Part shown: piece after piece, positions 8,691 to 18,720 of the stretch
How positions within the stretch are numbered: the stretch's first letter is position 1
Layout: every line of letters starts with the position of its first letter
DNA from: Monoraphidium neglectum
Taxonomy: Eukaryota; Chlorophyta; Chlorophyceae; Sphaeropleales; Selenastraceae
DNA length: 24,626 nt
Reading direction: 5' to 3'
Assembly (NCBI RefSeq): GCF_000611645.1
Contig: NW_014013233.1
Location: forward strand, 4,789-29,414
The notes under the pieces: generated by a model
Databases searched by the model: none
What the model was told of the DNA's origin: nothing
What the model saw: only the letters and a program-made list of their open reading frames with translations
Program-made: the position numbers and the translations under genes

Positions 8691-11600
8691 ACGCGGCTGC
8701 GGACGGGGAGCTGCAGCATGACGTGATTGTCATTGATTGCAGCGATCACGAGGGGCAGCAAGAGGACGCTTCCAATACGTTGCAGTCAAAGCAGGAGCAG
8801 CAGCAACAGCGTGACGGCCTGGTGCAGGAGCAGCCACCGCAGGGGCTGCAGCAGCAGGAGGAAGGCCAAGCAGACGGGGCGGAAGCATCCGGGGGGCAGC
8901 CAGAATGCAGGCAGCAAACTCAGGCGCGGCGCCCTCACATAGGTACCATGGCGAATCAGTATCTGCCAGACGATGCAAGGAGCGCGGCCGTGCAGGCGAG
9001 GCCGGCGGGGCAGCAGCAGGAACAGGAGGAGGAGCAGGGCGAGGGGGCAGGGGAGCACAAGCTGCTCCCCTGCCAGGAGGAAGAAGGGGGCGTCCAGCTC
9101 GCCCTGAACGGGAACAGCCAGCGGCAGCGTCAACGCGCCGGCACCCATGACGCAACCGCCGCGGCCCGCACGGACGCGGCAGGCGGTAGTAACAGCGCCG
9201 CCGATGGGCCAGGCGCGCGATGCTGGCAGGCGGCGCCTTGGCGTGCAGAGGCTTTGCTCGTCGACGCGCTGCTGCAGCGATGCGAGGCCCAGCGATCGGA
9301 GACGCTTGCGGGCGTGGTCCCGGCCACGCTGCAGCACCTGTGAGTAGTGCGGCCTGTCGTGCGGGCCGTGCGCATCGCGTGCACAGACTTGGTGCAATGG
9401 CACCGCCCGCATTGGGGTGAAGCAGCTGGTTGCCGCGCCCAGCTGTGGATTTGCATGTGTGTATGATCTTCCTTCACCCCCCTTTCCACGACCGGCTGTT
9501 GGGTACAAACCCTGCCTGCATTGACCCGGCCTTGAATTTGCCCTCTCATTCCCCAGGGACGAGGCCGGTGTTGCTCCGGGGCTGCGGCGGCTGTCACACC
9601 AGCTGGCGGGTGTGGCCTGGATGATGATGTGCGAGGGGGTGCGGGGCCAGGAGCGCTTGAGTTGGCGAGGAGATGAAGAGACGTTCCAGGTGCTTCCCTA
9701 TTGAAGTATGTGGGTTCTAATGTGTGATGCGTCAGCAAATGTGCTCGTGGCGAAAACATTACCTGTGATGTGTTGTGTGAGTGCGGGTGTGGGGGTGCGT
9801 GCGCATGCGGCGCGTGCGAGTGCATGTGTGCACGTACGCTTGCGCATGTAAGGGGATGCGCATGCATACATGCAAAAAAGTGCATACAGGTATCTGCAGC
9901 CTTTGCACCGCTGCTGTGCTCACCTGCCTACGTTCTCATCACGCCGCTGCTGCAGCTCCCCAGCGGGGGCATCCTGGCGGACGAGATGGGCATGGGCAAG
10001 ACATACCAGGGTGCGCAGGAGTTGGGGGAGGACCGCCGGGGGCACCTCAGCAGCAGCATCGCTTGCATGGCAGCGCCTGCCACATGACGGCTGCTTGGCT
10101 GCCGCGCGAGCTGCCGCAGTAGCTGCAGGCGGGCAAGCAGTATCCTGCGCGCCGGCTGCATCGCATTGTTGATCAAGCCTTTCCATCCTGCCGTCCCTCG
10201 CGCCACCGCGCCCCCTTGCTCGCGCCCCCCTCTCCCCTTCAGCGATCCTGCTGATGATGCTCAGCCCCAAGCCCCCTCTGCCGGCGGACGCAAGCGCCGC
10301 CGCCGCGCCGACCACCGCTGTGCTTGGCGCCGTGGCGCCCGACATGGGCGGCGCAAGGGCGCTTGCAGTTGGGGACGGCCCCATCGGAGGCAGGCTGGGC
10401 GTGAAGACTACCCTTGTGGTGGCCCCGGATCACCTGACAGCGCAGTGGGAGGCAGAGATCCGCGTGGTGGACGCCGGGGGCCGCCTGAAGGTGCGACTGC
10501 GATTGGGTTTGGGGTGTTTTACGCATGGTTGTATCTATCTGGGAGGCCTGGGCAGGACAGCAGGAGCCCCGTGGTACCTGTCTAGTTGCAGCACACCATG
10601 TCCTGCCCAGCTGCCAGCTCGGTGGTTTTCCCAGGCCATGAGGAGAGCAGCGGGTGCCGGGCCTGCTGGTAATTGCAAGCGCAGCTTGCAAGGCTTGACA
10701 TCGCGCATTGCCATGCCGCCCGCCCTTTTGGCGTGTCCAGGTGTTGGTCTGGGGCGACATGGCACCCATCGGCCCCGCAGACCCAGGAGGCCCCGGCGAC
10801 ACCAACAGCGGCGGGGCCGCCGATGACACTGACGGGGCCGCCGGCGACGACGGAAGGGGTGGCGCGGGCTACATCACTGGGCGCAAGCGCAGCCGTTCGC
10901 GCGGGCTGGACGCCGTGTGCCTCAGCGCAGGGGAGCAGCGGGACTTTGATATCCGCACCGAGATGGCGCCGAGGATCCTGTCTGGAGAGTGTGATGTCAT
11001 CATCGTCCCGCTGAGCGTGGTGCAGGTGGGAGGGATACTCGCCCTGTGACTGGCCTCCTGTCCTGACTGGGAAATGCAGCGGCAAATGCGGCGCAGTGCC
11101 ATGCATATTGCACACACGGTGTGAGAACTGCAGAGCTCTACCTGCACACAAACGTTGTCATCAGGTCTAAGTGATTTGGTAGTGCGTGGCTTTACACACG
11201 GAGCACCGTCTGCTCACAAACTTCATACCGTCAAAGTTGGGCGCACGTGCTCAAAATCATACCCAGTATACCTGTAATGCACGTGTAATCCACCACCCAG
11301 ATCCAGGTCAAAGCCGCATGAGGCATCAGCCAAATTGTCACTCTACATCCCTTGATGCACAACCCGCAGCCGCATCCAACGTCCATCGACCGACAACCAA
11401 CCCCGCAATCGCAGCGCGAGCTTGGCACGTACGGGCGCCTGTCGCGGCTGTCGAGCGACCGCCAGAGGCGGCGGCAGGAGGGCGGCGCCTGCGGCGAAGC
11501 CGAGGGCGTGGGCGTGGACGTCTTGAGCAACGCCTCGACCCCGCCGGCCACGGCCAAGCCGGACTACTACCGGCAGTCCCCCCTCGCACAGGTGTGGGCG

Positions 11601-14600
11601 CCGCGTCGCGCATGCCCCTCGTCTGCACATAGCCTGGCAGGCGCCTGGCGCGACACTTGAGCCCGGGCGCGCGCTTTGGTGCGTTCAGGTCACGGCGGCT
11701 TCACACTCCACCGCGGCCCCACTCTGTGCGCAATCCCAGTCCAGCCTCGTTGGTCTGAACCTGAAAAAGCAACCATGAAATCGGGCAGGTGGAGTTCTGG
11801 CGGCTGATCGTGGACGAGGCACAGGGCCTGGGCAGCAGCACACCAAACAAAGCGTTCAGAGACATCGACCGCATCGCGGCGCGGAGCAGATGGCTGCTGT
11901 CCGGTGCGACATGCACGCGCGCGCGTGTGCGCGCCGCGCCCTGCGGATTCGCAGCCAGCGAGCCGTGAACAGAATCGACGGAATTTCATCGCGCGACGCA
12001 GCATGCACGCGCCCAGGCTGCACAAGCGCCAAACGCGATTTGCCGACGCGGCGTATGGCTCGCTGGTTGCATGTTTCCGCAGGGACCCCATTCAGGCGGC
12101 TGGGGTCGGTGTGCTCCCTGCTGTCTTTCCTGTTTGGAGGGCCTGGAAGCTGCCCGCGCCTGGTCGAGAGGGCGGCGTCCATTCTGGAGCGGGGCGCCGG
12201 CGGCGCGCCGCCAGGCCCGACGGCGGGGGCCGGCGGGGCAGGGCCCAGCGGCGGCGGGGCCTGCGGCGCCGGCGGCGACGCCAGACCTGCGGATCCCGGC
12301 ACAGCTGCGCAGCAGACTGGAGCAGAGGATCAGGAAGAGGCGGCGGGGGTGCTGCTGGGCGCTCTGCGGCACTCGCTGCTGCGGCGCACGCTGGAGTGCC
12401 TGCCTCTGCAGGACCAGCCGCCAGGTGTGGGGGAGCTTCATGTTTTCAAGGGGAGCACAGAAGCCGGCAAACCCTTCCAACGTTGTGTCGCTAACCCTTT
12501 CTGTGCACCCCTTGATTCGTGGGCACCCACACCCCCTTCCCTTTTTCATGAAGCGTGTGAGCCTGATCCTTCTGCCAATTGTTCCTCTGCGCTGACGTGT
12601 GTTGCAACCCGCAGCTCAGCGGTTTGTGACGCAGCGCTGCAAGCTGCAATGCAGTGACGCCGTCATGTACGATATCATGGCCAACGCAGCAGTGGAAGTG
12701 AGACGCTCGAGGCTTCAGCACTCCATGGGAAGCTTTCTGTGGTCTGATCTGGCATGCGCGGCCCCCGCCACTTGCGCAAAAGCAGCTGCTGTTTGCGGGC
12801 ACGTTGAGGAGGGGCGCGGCGAGCGCCAGTGCCTGCGCGGAAGCGGGTGCGGGCGCTCAATGAGCGTGCAGCAGGCTGACGGTCTCGCACCTCTCTGCTT
12901 CCTTCCTGACTCCACAGTACGTGGACAGCCCGGCCGCCACCGACGCCGGCGTGAGGGAGTTCTACACACGCCTATTGGGATGCGGGATTGCCTCTCAGGT
13001 CAGTTTTGGTGGTCTCCCAGGGGTTGATGTTGAGCATGGCACGGTCTCGACACGACCTTCTTTGCAAAGCGGCTTGAAGGTAGTTCCAGTGTGGTTGCCA
13101 GTTTTTCCTGGCTCGGCCAACTTTCGATGACGCACCTGCTGTGCTCCGGTCTGGTCAACCGTGGTCAAACGACACTGCCGTGGTCAAACGACAAAAACAG
13201 GTCGACACCTGCACGAACGCAGCCCTGCTGCACGACAAGGGCTACTTCCCAGATCTGGTGCTGCCCGCCAGGGTCGGCCACTGCCAGTGTGCGCCACAGG
13301 ACATGATCGCGGCCATCGTGCACGGCGGCTGCCTTCTGTACCTCGGGCAGAAGGGCGCAGCGGCCGCGCGGCAGGCAGCGGCCGCCGCAACCGCGCTTCT
13401 GGGCAGCTGCCCGGCAGGGCGGCACTCCGCCCACACACGTGAGTGCTGCGGACCGGCTCTCCTCGGATTGCAGTGGAGCGGGCCCGGCTCGCTCGCGCAC
13501 GTGTTCTTTTGTGCCTGCCAGTCGGTGGATGCGCACAGCCGCTCGAATCACTCCCTGATGCCCGCGACTTCCATGCAGTCGGCGCCGTCACGGATCTGCT
13601 CTTGAAGGTCCGCAGCTACCTCCAGGATTGCAGGCTGAGGCCAATGGAGGAGGAGGACCGACAGGAGCAAACGCGCTGCAGCACGAGCAGCGGCAACAGC
13701 TGCACCAGCGGCGGCGCTGGGGCCGGCGACAGCGGGCAAGAGCACAGCCGCGACGAGCGGCGCGGCGCCGCCGCCGGCGGCGCCTGCGAAGAGGACGAAG
13801 GCGAGGGAGCGGATTGCGATGGCATGGAGGAGGACGGCCTCGAGCAGAACGGGGATGCGGGCGGCCGAAGGAAGCGCCGGGTCCGCAGCTCCAGTTGCCG
13901 CCACTACCGGCTGTGGGCGCGCCGCGCGGACCGCACCACCTACATAACAGGCTACGCCCTGGGCGGCCTGCCGTGGGGTCGCCGGCGCTGGGACGCGGCG
14001 CGGGTGGAGCAGCTGCAGGTGCAGGCTCAGATCCACTGGGCCGAGCTGCGGCTGGCTGAGGCTCTCGAGGCCGCAAGCAGCGGCACATCCGAGGCCGACG
14101 GCGGGCGCGGCGCCGTCGGCGGCGCCACGGGCGGGGGCGAGGCAGGCGGCGGCGGCGGCAGCAGGAGCGGCAGCGCCGGCGGGAGCGGCGGGCGTGCGGG
14201 CGACGCGGCTGGTTTGGCAGCGCTGCAGCAGACGTATCTTGCGGCGATGCGAGAGTGCGGGGCGGACGACAAGGCGGCGGCGGTGCTGCGCGATCTGCGC
14301 GAAGCAGTGCACCGCCTGCATGAGGCACAGGCCACCGCGCGCAGCGCGTCATCGCAAGTGAGGGCCTTTTGCACGAAGGCACCCGGCCTGGCGCAGCAGC
14401 AGGACCCCCGCTACGCAGCGGCGCTGGCCGTGGCGATCGCCGGCTGCGAGCAGGTGTTGCTCGGGAGGGACGCGGCTCTCACAGCGTGTAAGTCCTTGTG
14501 GCTGCTGCTGCCGAACTGCAGCATGCAAGAAGACGGCGGCGCCGCGGGCTTGGCGGCCCCTGGAAGCGCGGGCGGCGCCCCTGGCAGCGGCGGCGGCGGC

Positions 14601-17246
14601 GGCAGCAGCAGCGGCAGCAGCAGTGGCGGCGGCAGCGGCAGCGGCAGCGGCGGTGGCAGGTGCGCCGCGGACGGCGGCGGCGGTGTGGAGCGGCTGCTGC
14701 TTTTTCCAGTGCCCACGGCGGACCTGGAAGCTGCATGCCGCGCGGCGGAGTCGGCGCTGGCTGGCTACGACAAGACCTGGGACCTTGCTCATCAAGCAGC
14801 GGGACAAAAGGGAATTGATGTTGGACAGGGAAGCCTTGCAGATTGGACAGGTGGTGCAGCAGCTGAAATCTGCGTGTATCGGCCGCCCATGCGTCGCGCG
14901 GGGCAGCGGTCCGGCCGGGCAGCAAGGCGGCCACCTGCCGGAGCAGCTCTCCATCCTGCAGCATCAACTGGGCACGCTGCAGGGCGAGAAAGCTGCGGCG
15001 GGTCGCGTCGTCGAGGCTGCACAGGGCGTGATCAAGTTCCTCCAGCATGTGCGGCCGCAACCGCCGGCGATGGACGTTCAGGCGGCCGTTGAGGGCGCGG
15101 TGAGCCCGCAAGGCACGGCAGGGCTTGCTGGTGACCAGCCGCCGAGCGCCCGTTGCTCTTTGCCAGCGCGCCCTGCACCCCTTGTACAAGCCCCTGCGGC
15201 GCTGTGGGTGATGCAGCATGCGAGCGAATGGCATTGATACGCTCCACTTTGCTGCGTGCGCCCCTCCGTCCACCGCTCCACCCCCTGCAGCGGCGCCGCG
15301 GGGAGCGTCTCAGCATGCTGCGGTGGCGGCTGCGCAGGGAGATTATGCCGGCTTTGGAGGCTGCGCGGCAGCAGGGCGAGGAGCTGGGCGGGTGGGTCGG
15401 GCATTGTCGAGGCTGCACCCCTGCTCAGTGCTGAGGTTGCCTGAAACCGCCACTTCGTTTGGGCAAATGCCAGCTGCTGTGCGCGGTTGCGGATCCGTCG
15501 AGCCGCCTGGTTGATCGCGCAACCTACCTCATCTTGATCACGCAGGGCGCCGGAGGGCAGCAAGGAGCAGCACCTGAGCAACTGCGGCACCATGATGGCC
15601 GAGCTGAACTCCATGGTGCAGCAGCTGGTGGCCGCGAACGAGGCGCTGCCGCCCGACAAGCCTATTGAGAAGGTGTGCGGCTGGCTTGGCTTTTGCCTGG
15701 TGGGCTCGCAATCATGATCGGACGCGGGAGTCCGGAGGGTGCTGTGGTGATGACGCAGGGGCGCTGCTGTGCCGGAGTCCGTGCTGGGTAAGCCGCAGGG
15801 AGTGCACGTGTGTGCCACCGGGTCGCGCCAGGATATCATCAAATCAAGTGCATGCAACCCCACAACTCCACTCGCGCACTCAGTGGGTCATCGTCACGAG
15901 GACCAAGCCCATGTACTACCTGGTGTCGAGCGTGGTCCTCGACGTGCTCGGCCCCAGCGGGGTTGCGCACCTGTGCCGCGACGACTACAGCTCCAGCGAC
16001 GGCCGGGCGGTCAAGAGGAGCGCGGGCCTCGGCGCGGCGGCCCGCGCCGCGCAGCTGCCGCGGAGGCTGGCGGCGTTCACGGACCCGGGGGACCGGCGGA
16101 CGCCCGTGCTGCTGCTCGACTCGAACGCGCGGGTGCGGCAGCGGGCGCATGGGGCCCCGCGAGGGCACCACAAATGGTCAGGGGGCCCCGCGGCAGCACG
16201 GCGGCTCGGCGTCTTGGCGGCACGGCGGCGCAGCCTAGGGTGGCGCGTCCGCCTCTGATTCCTGCCTGTCCGATTCCCCAACGGTCGCCGAGCCCTGTGG
16301 CAGCAGCACCAGTAGGACTAATGCTGAGAGCAGCGGCATACATTTGCTGCCTCTATGAGTACCCATAGGCCCCCTGAGCCCCGTGTCCCCTGTTTTCAAT
16401 GCGGCCGCCCTGCCTTGTTTATGGCCTGCCTTTCTGCCAATCTTTCCCGCGTGCCCTGCACCCAATCCTGCGTCCCGCAGAACGAGCAGGAGGCGTCCGG
16501 GCTCAGCCTCATACGCTGCTCCAAGATCATCCTGGTCGAGCCCATTACCTCGCGCTCCGCACTGCGCCAGGTCAGCGCCCAATCGCCAGCAAAGCGCGTC
16601 AGCCCTGCGCGCCTCGGGCGCGGCCGCTTGCGCGCCGGCTCAAGCTGGGCGTTCATTTCCATCCCCACCCCTCCGCTCGATGCTTCCGCTGCGCGTGCTG
16701 CGCGTGCTGCACCGCAGGTCCTGGCCCGCACGTACCGTCTCGGCCAAGACAAGGAGACTGAGGTGGTGTCGCTCGTGCCGCGCGGCACGCTGCACGAGCT
16801 CAAGCACCAGCGGTGCGCGCCCCCGCCCGCCCGCCGCAGGGACGCGCGGGCTGGCATGGCGGCGGGCGGCACGCAGCACGGGTCAGCAGCCGCAGCGGGA
16901 GCGTGGCTTGCTCAGATGCAGCGCTAAGTGGGGCGCCGCGACGCTCTCTGAAGTCTTGAAAAGTCGCGCGCCTTCTTTCATGACGACGTGAAGACAGCCG
17001 GCCATCTGAAGCGCCGTGCGCGTCCAAACTCGCAGGTTGGTCGAGCCGCTGCTCAAGTCAATCGTGGCGCAGCGCGCCGCGGGCGGCGGGGAAGCAGGGG
17101 GCAGGCCGGCGGCCGGGGCCCGCGCGGGCGCGCGCAGGGAGCAGCTGAGGCAGCAGGTGCAGGGGGAGGCGGAGCCCTCGGTGGACCAGATGAAGGAAGA
17201 GCTGCGGGAGGCGTTGCAGCACTGGCGGCGGGAGCGGGGCACGTGA
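8234..17246 (+). CDS. SNF2-family DEAQ-box ATPase, SHPRH-like, 19 exons
   Basis: A nuclear SNF2-type DNA translocase; SHPRH relatives act in replication-stress tolerance as PCNA ubiquitin ligases. Exons: 8234-9339, 9557-9689, 9956-10010, 10243-10490, 10741-11025, 11415-11591, 11789-11903, 12083-12424, 12615-12697, 12918-12998, 13201-13438, 13522-14487, 14710-15048, 15291-15391, 15546-15672, 15884-16132, 16481-16570, 16718-16812 and 17036-17246, about 1,680 codons. Visible motifs are ILADEMGMGKT (I, about residues 419-429), TLVVAPDHLTAQWEAEI (Ia), VEFWRLIVDEAQ (II, about 669-680) and RWLLSGTPFRRL (III). The C-terminal lobe has WVIVTRTKPMYYLVSS, EASGLSLIRCSKIILVEP (V) and ARTYRLGQDKETEVV (VI). 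A Gln tract lies at residues 104-151. The region between the lobes (about 820-1465) is long and has predicted helical and low-complexity parts. The DEAQ box, the long insert and the total length fit SHPRH, but no RING finger is seen. Exon 13 needs a one-base frame change near 14779. Exons 12 and 13 may instead be one continuous exon. The start is the first ATG after an in-frame stop at 8207. Confidence 0.88.
8543..8686 (+). repeat. (CAG)n coding microsatellite, Q23-HDHY-Q21
   Basis: 23 Gln codons (8543-8611), then His-Asp-His-Tyr, then 21 Gln codons (8624-8686), nearly all CAG. The tract stays in frame in the first SNF2 exon. More Gln-rich stretches follow to about 9020. Near-pure CAG makes copy-number change likely between strains. 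Confidence 0.95.
9766..9850. repeat. GT/GC alternating tract in SNF2 intron 2
   Basis: Imperfect alternating purine-pyrimidine sequence (GTGTG, GCGTGCGCATGCG type) inside the intron between exons 2 and 3 of the SNF2 gene. Confidence 0.7.
14488..14709 (+). other. Candidate frame-neutral intron or retained exon segment in the SNF2 gene
   Basis: Bounded by GTAAGT at 14488 and TTTTTCCAG ending at 14709. The length is 222, a multiple of three, and the segment has no stop in the reading frame. Splicing joins ...DAALTA-L-PTADLEAACRAAE; retention adds 74 residues, mostly Gly, Ser and Ala. Both forms stay in frame, so it may be an intron, a coding low-complexity insert, or alternatively spliced. Confidence 0.55.
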
Positions 17247-17722
17247 GCGCCACGCCGCCAAGCTCGAGGGGTCTCATGGCCCCGCCTGTGACGCGCCGGC
17301 GCGAGCGGCCACCGTAATGGGGTGTGGCACGCACTGTTTGGGTGGTGTTGAAGTGGTGCTGGCACCTGACCTTTCGGCCGATAGACATCGCCCGTTGGCG
17401 CGTGTTGTTGTCCGCATGACGGGCGCCGCTTTGCAAGGGGCAAAGCACGGCACAAACGATCCTGTGATGCAGCAAATCAACGAACCGCTGGGCTCCGACC
17501 ACTCACTCACGCACAAACACATCCCTTGTGGCATTTCCAGCCATTCATTGTCATTGAGGGCGACCACAAGGCACCTGTGCCCAACCTCACAGCCTGATTC
17601 GCAACCTATTGCCCGTACAATTCACCTGGGCCCTTGCGCTGCGCCTAGTGCTCGCGCGCATGGCCAGGACCGTTGCGCTGCCAGTGACGCGCATGCGGCC
17701 GGTAGTTGAGGAGGTTGCTCGC

Positions 17723-17743
17723 ACGCCGGCTCAAGACCGGCGT
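17723..17743. other. Perfect 7-bp hairpin followed by TTT
   Basis: ACGCCGG, a seven-base loop (CTCAAGA), then CCGGCGT, followed by TTTT overlapping the stem end. It lies about 480 bases past the SNF2 stop, so it may be in the 3' UTR. Function is unknown. Confidence 0.5.
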
Positions 17744-17870
17744 TTTGTGCTACTAGGCCCCACTCAGCCTTCCCTGCCATCAGTCCTGCGTCACCTTGCC
17801 GGAGGTTTTGGGCCGCACGCACCACCCAGGCCTGAAGATTTATGCGGCGGCCGTGCCAACGGCGCACGCA

Positions 17871-17910
17871 GTAGCTGCCAGGATTAAAATCCCGCCACTC
17901 GGATAGCTAC
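17871..17910. other. Imperfect nested stem-loop
   Basis: The outer arms GTAGCT and AGCTAC pair over 40 bases, with an inner palindrome GGATTAAAATCC at 17881-17892. It does not fold as a tRNA. Low-complexity chance pairing is possible. Confidence 0.3.
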
Positions 17911-17990
17911 ACCATTCAAGTAAAATATCCAGTGCCGCCTCTGCAGGCGCATGCGTCAGCAGGCTCGTGGTGGCACATATAATGATGGGG

Positions 17991-18030
17991 GTGCCCAGCT
18001 GGAAATGGGGGTGCCCAGCTGGAAATGGGG
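17991..18030. repeat. Perfect 20-bp tandem duplication
   Basis: Two exact head-to-tail copies of GTGCCCAGCTGGAAATGGGG, preceded by a partial match (AATGATGGGG). Each unit contains the palindrome CAGCTG (an E-box type site). It lies in the spacer upstream of the RING gene. Confidence 0.95.
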
Positions 18031-18184
18031 GCGAGACACGTGCTATGCACACCCAGGTTGTTGTCGCGGCCTGCTTGTTCCCTTCGCAAGCTCCTGCGTG
18101 CCTAGCCACTTGAGTTATGATGATTGTCATGTCTGTATCCAAAGTCAATGAAGGTGAGACCGGTCCAACCGCCCCAACCCAGCC

Positions 18185-18210
18185 GACAACCGCCTCGCTT
18201 GGCGGTTGTC
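18185..18210. other. Perfect 10-bp hairpin
   Basis: GACAACCGCC, a six-base loop (TCGCTT), then GGCGGTTGTC, with no mismatch. It lies about 510 bases before the RING gene start and just upstream of a splice-acceptor-like pyrimidine tract. It could be a structured RNA element, a protein-binding site, or a relic of a small inverted-repeat element. Confidence 0.7.
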
Positions 18211-18720
18211 CCCCTGTCTTTGCAGGCATGCTGCTGCCGCCATGACTGTGCTCGCCCTATATACAATGCTTCAGGAAGGATACCACGCGGGCACCTTGTT
18301 GAATGGAGATGCCAACATTCCAGCACATGCTTCGCACCCACCTCCACTAGTAGTGCAAGTGGGTCGAGCGCTTTGTCAGCATGCGTCGCGAGTGCCGGTG
18401 GGCCCAAGGCCGTCACACAGTGTGCACTGCGTGAAGCGAGGTGTGTTGTTGGTTTGTACATTATACACCGTGTCGCAATCGCGTCGGTCCCTCCACAACA
18501 GTCGACGTTCTCAACCGCGATACCAGCTTCGGCGTGCGATCCACCAACCTTGGAGGCCGTGTCGCGCCCGTGATTGCACATGTAAATAACATAGTCCTAT
18601 CAAAGCTTGGTCTGCCATCCGGGCGCTCAAAGCGTGATTCGCGCGCTCCAAGTCAAAAAGGGCCTGACGCGCAGCTCAGAGACCCTGTCCCCGCTTTAGA
18701 AGCCTTGGATAGGTCCGTGA

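Larger units (their letters stand above)
17247..18720. other. Spacer between the SNF2 and RING genes, with hairpins and a tandem duplication
   Basis: No protein-like frame was recognised. The left part should be the SNF2 3' UTR and the right part the promoter and 5' UTR of the RING gene. Composition is less GC-rich than the exons, especially 17880-18130. A pyrimidine-rich acceptor-like site (CCCCTGTCTTTGCAG, ending near 18225) could mark a 5' UTR intron of the RING gene. A plus-strand TGTAA occurs near 18581, which is far from the SNF2 stop. Confidence 0.45.

Noticed and set aside
8153..8761. Poly-Leu and poly-Ser frames over the CAG tract
   Set aside because: They are the other frames of the CAG repeat. 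The Gln frame continues into conserved SNF2 exons.
13241..13310. Cys/His pairs in SNF2 exon 11 (GHCQC) as a possible zinc finger
   Set aside because: The spacing does not give a RING or PHD pattern, and too few Cys/His residues are nearby.
17609..17887. Plus-strand open frame of 92 codons after the SNF2 gene
   Set aside because: It has no motif and the antisense frame is equally open. It includes the hairpin at 17723 and is better read as UTR or spacer.
17871..17910. Possible tRNA
   Set aside because: The arms pair only at the ends and around GGATTAAAATCC. There is no D-arm, anticodon arm or T-loop consensus in the right places.
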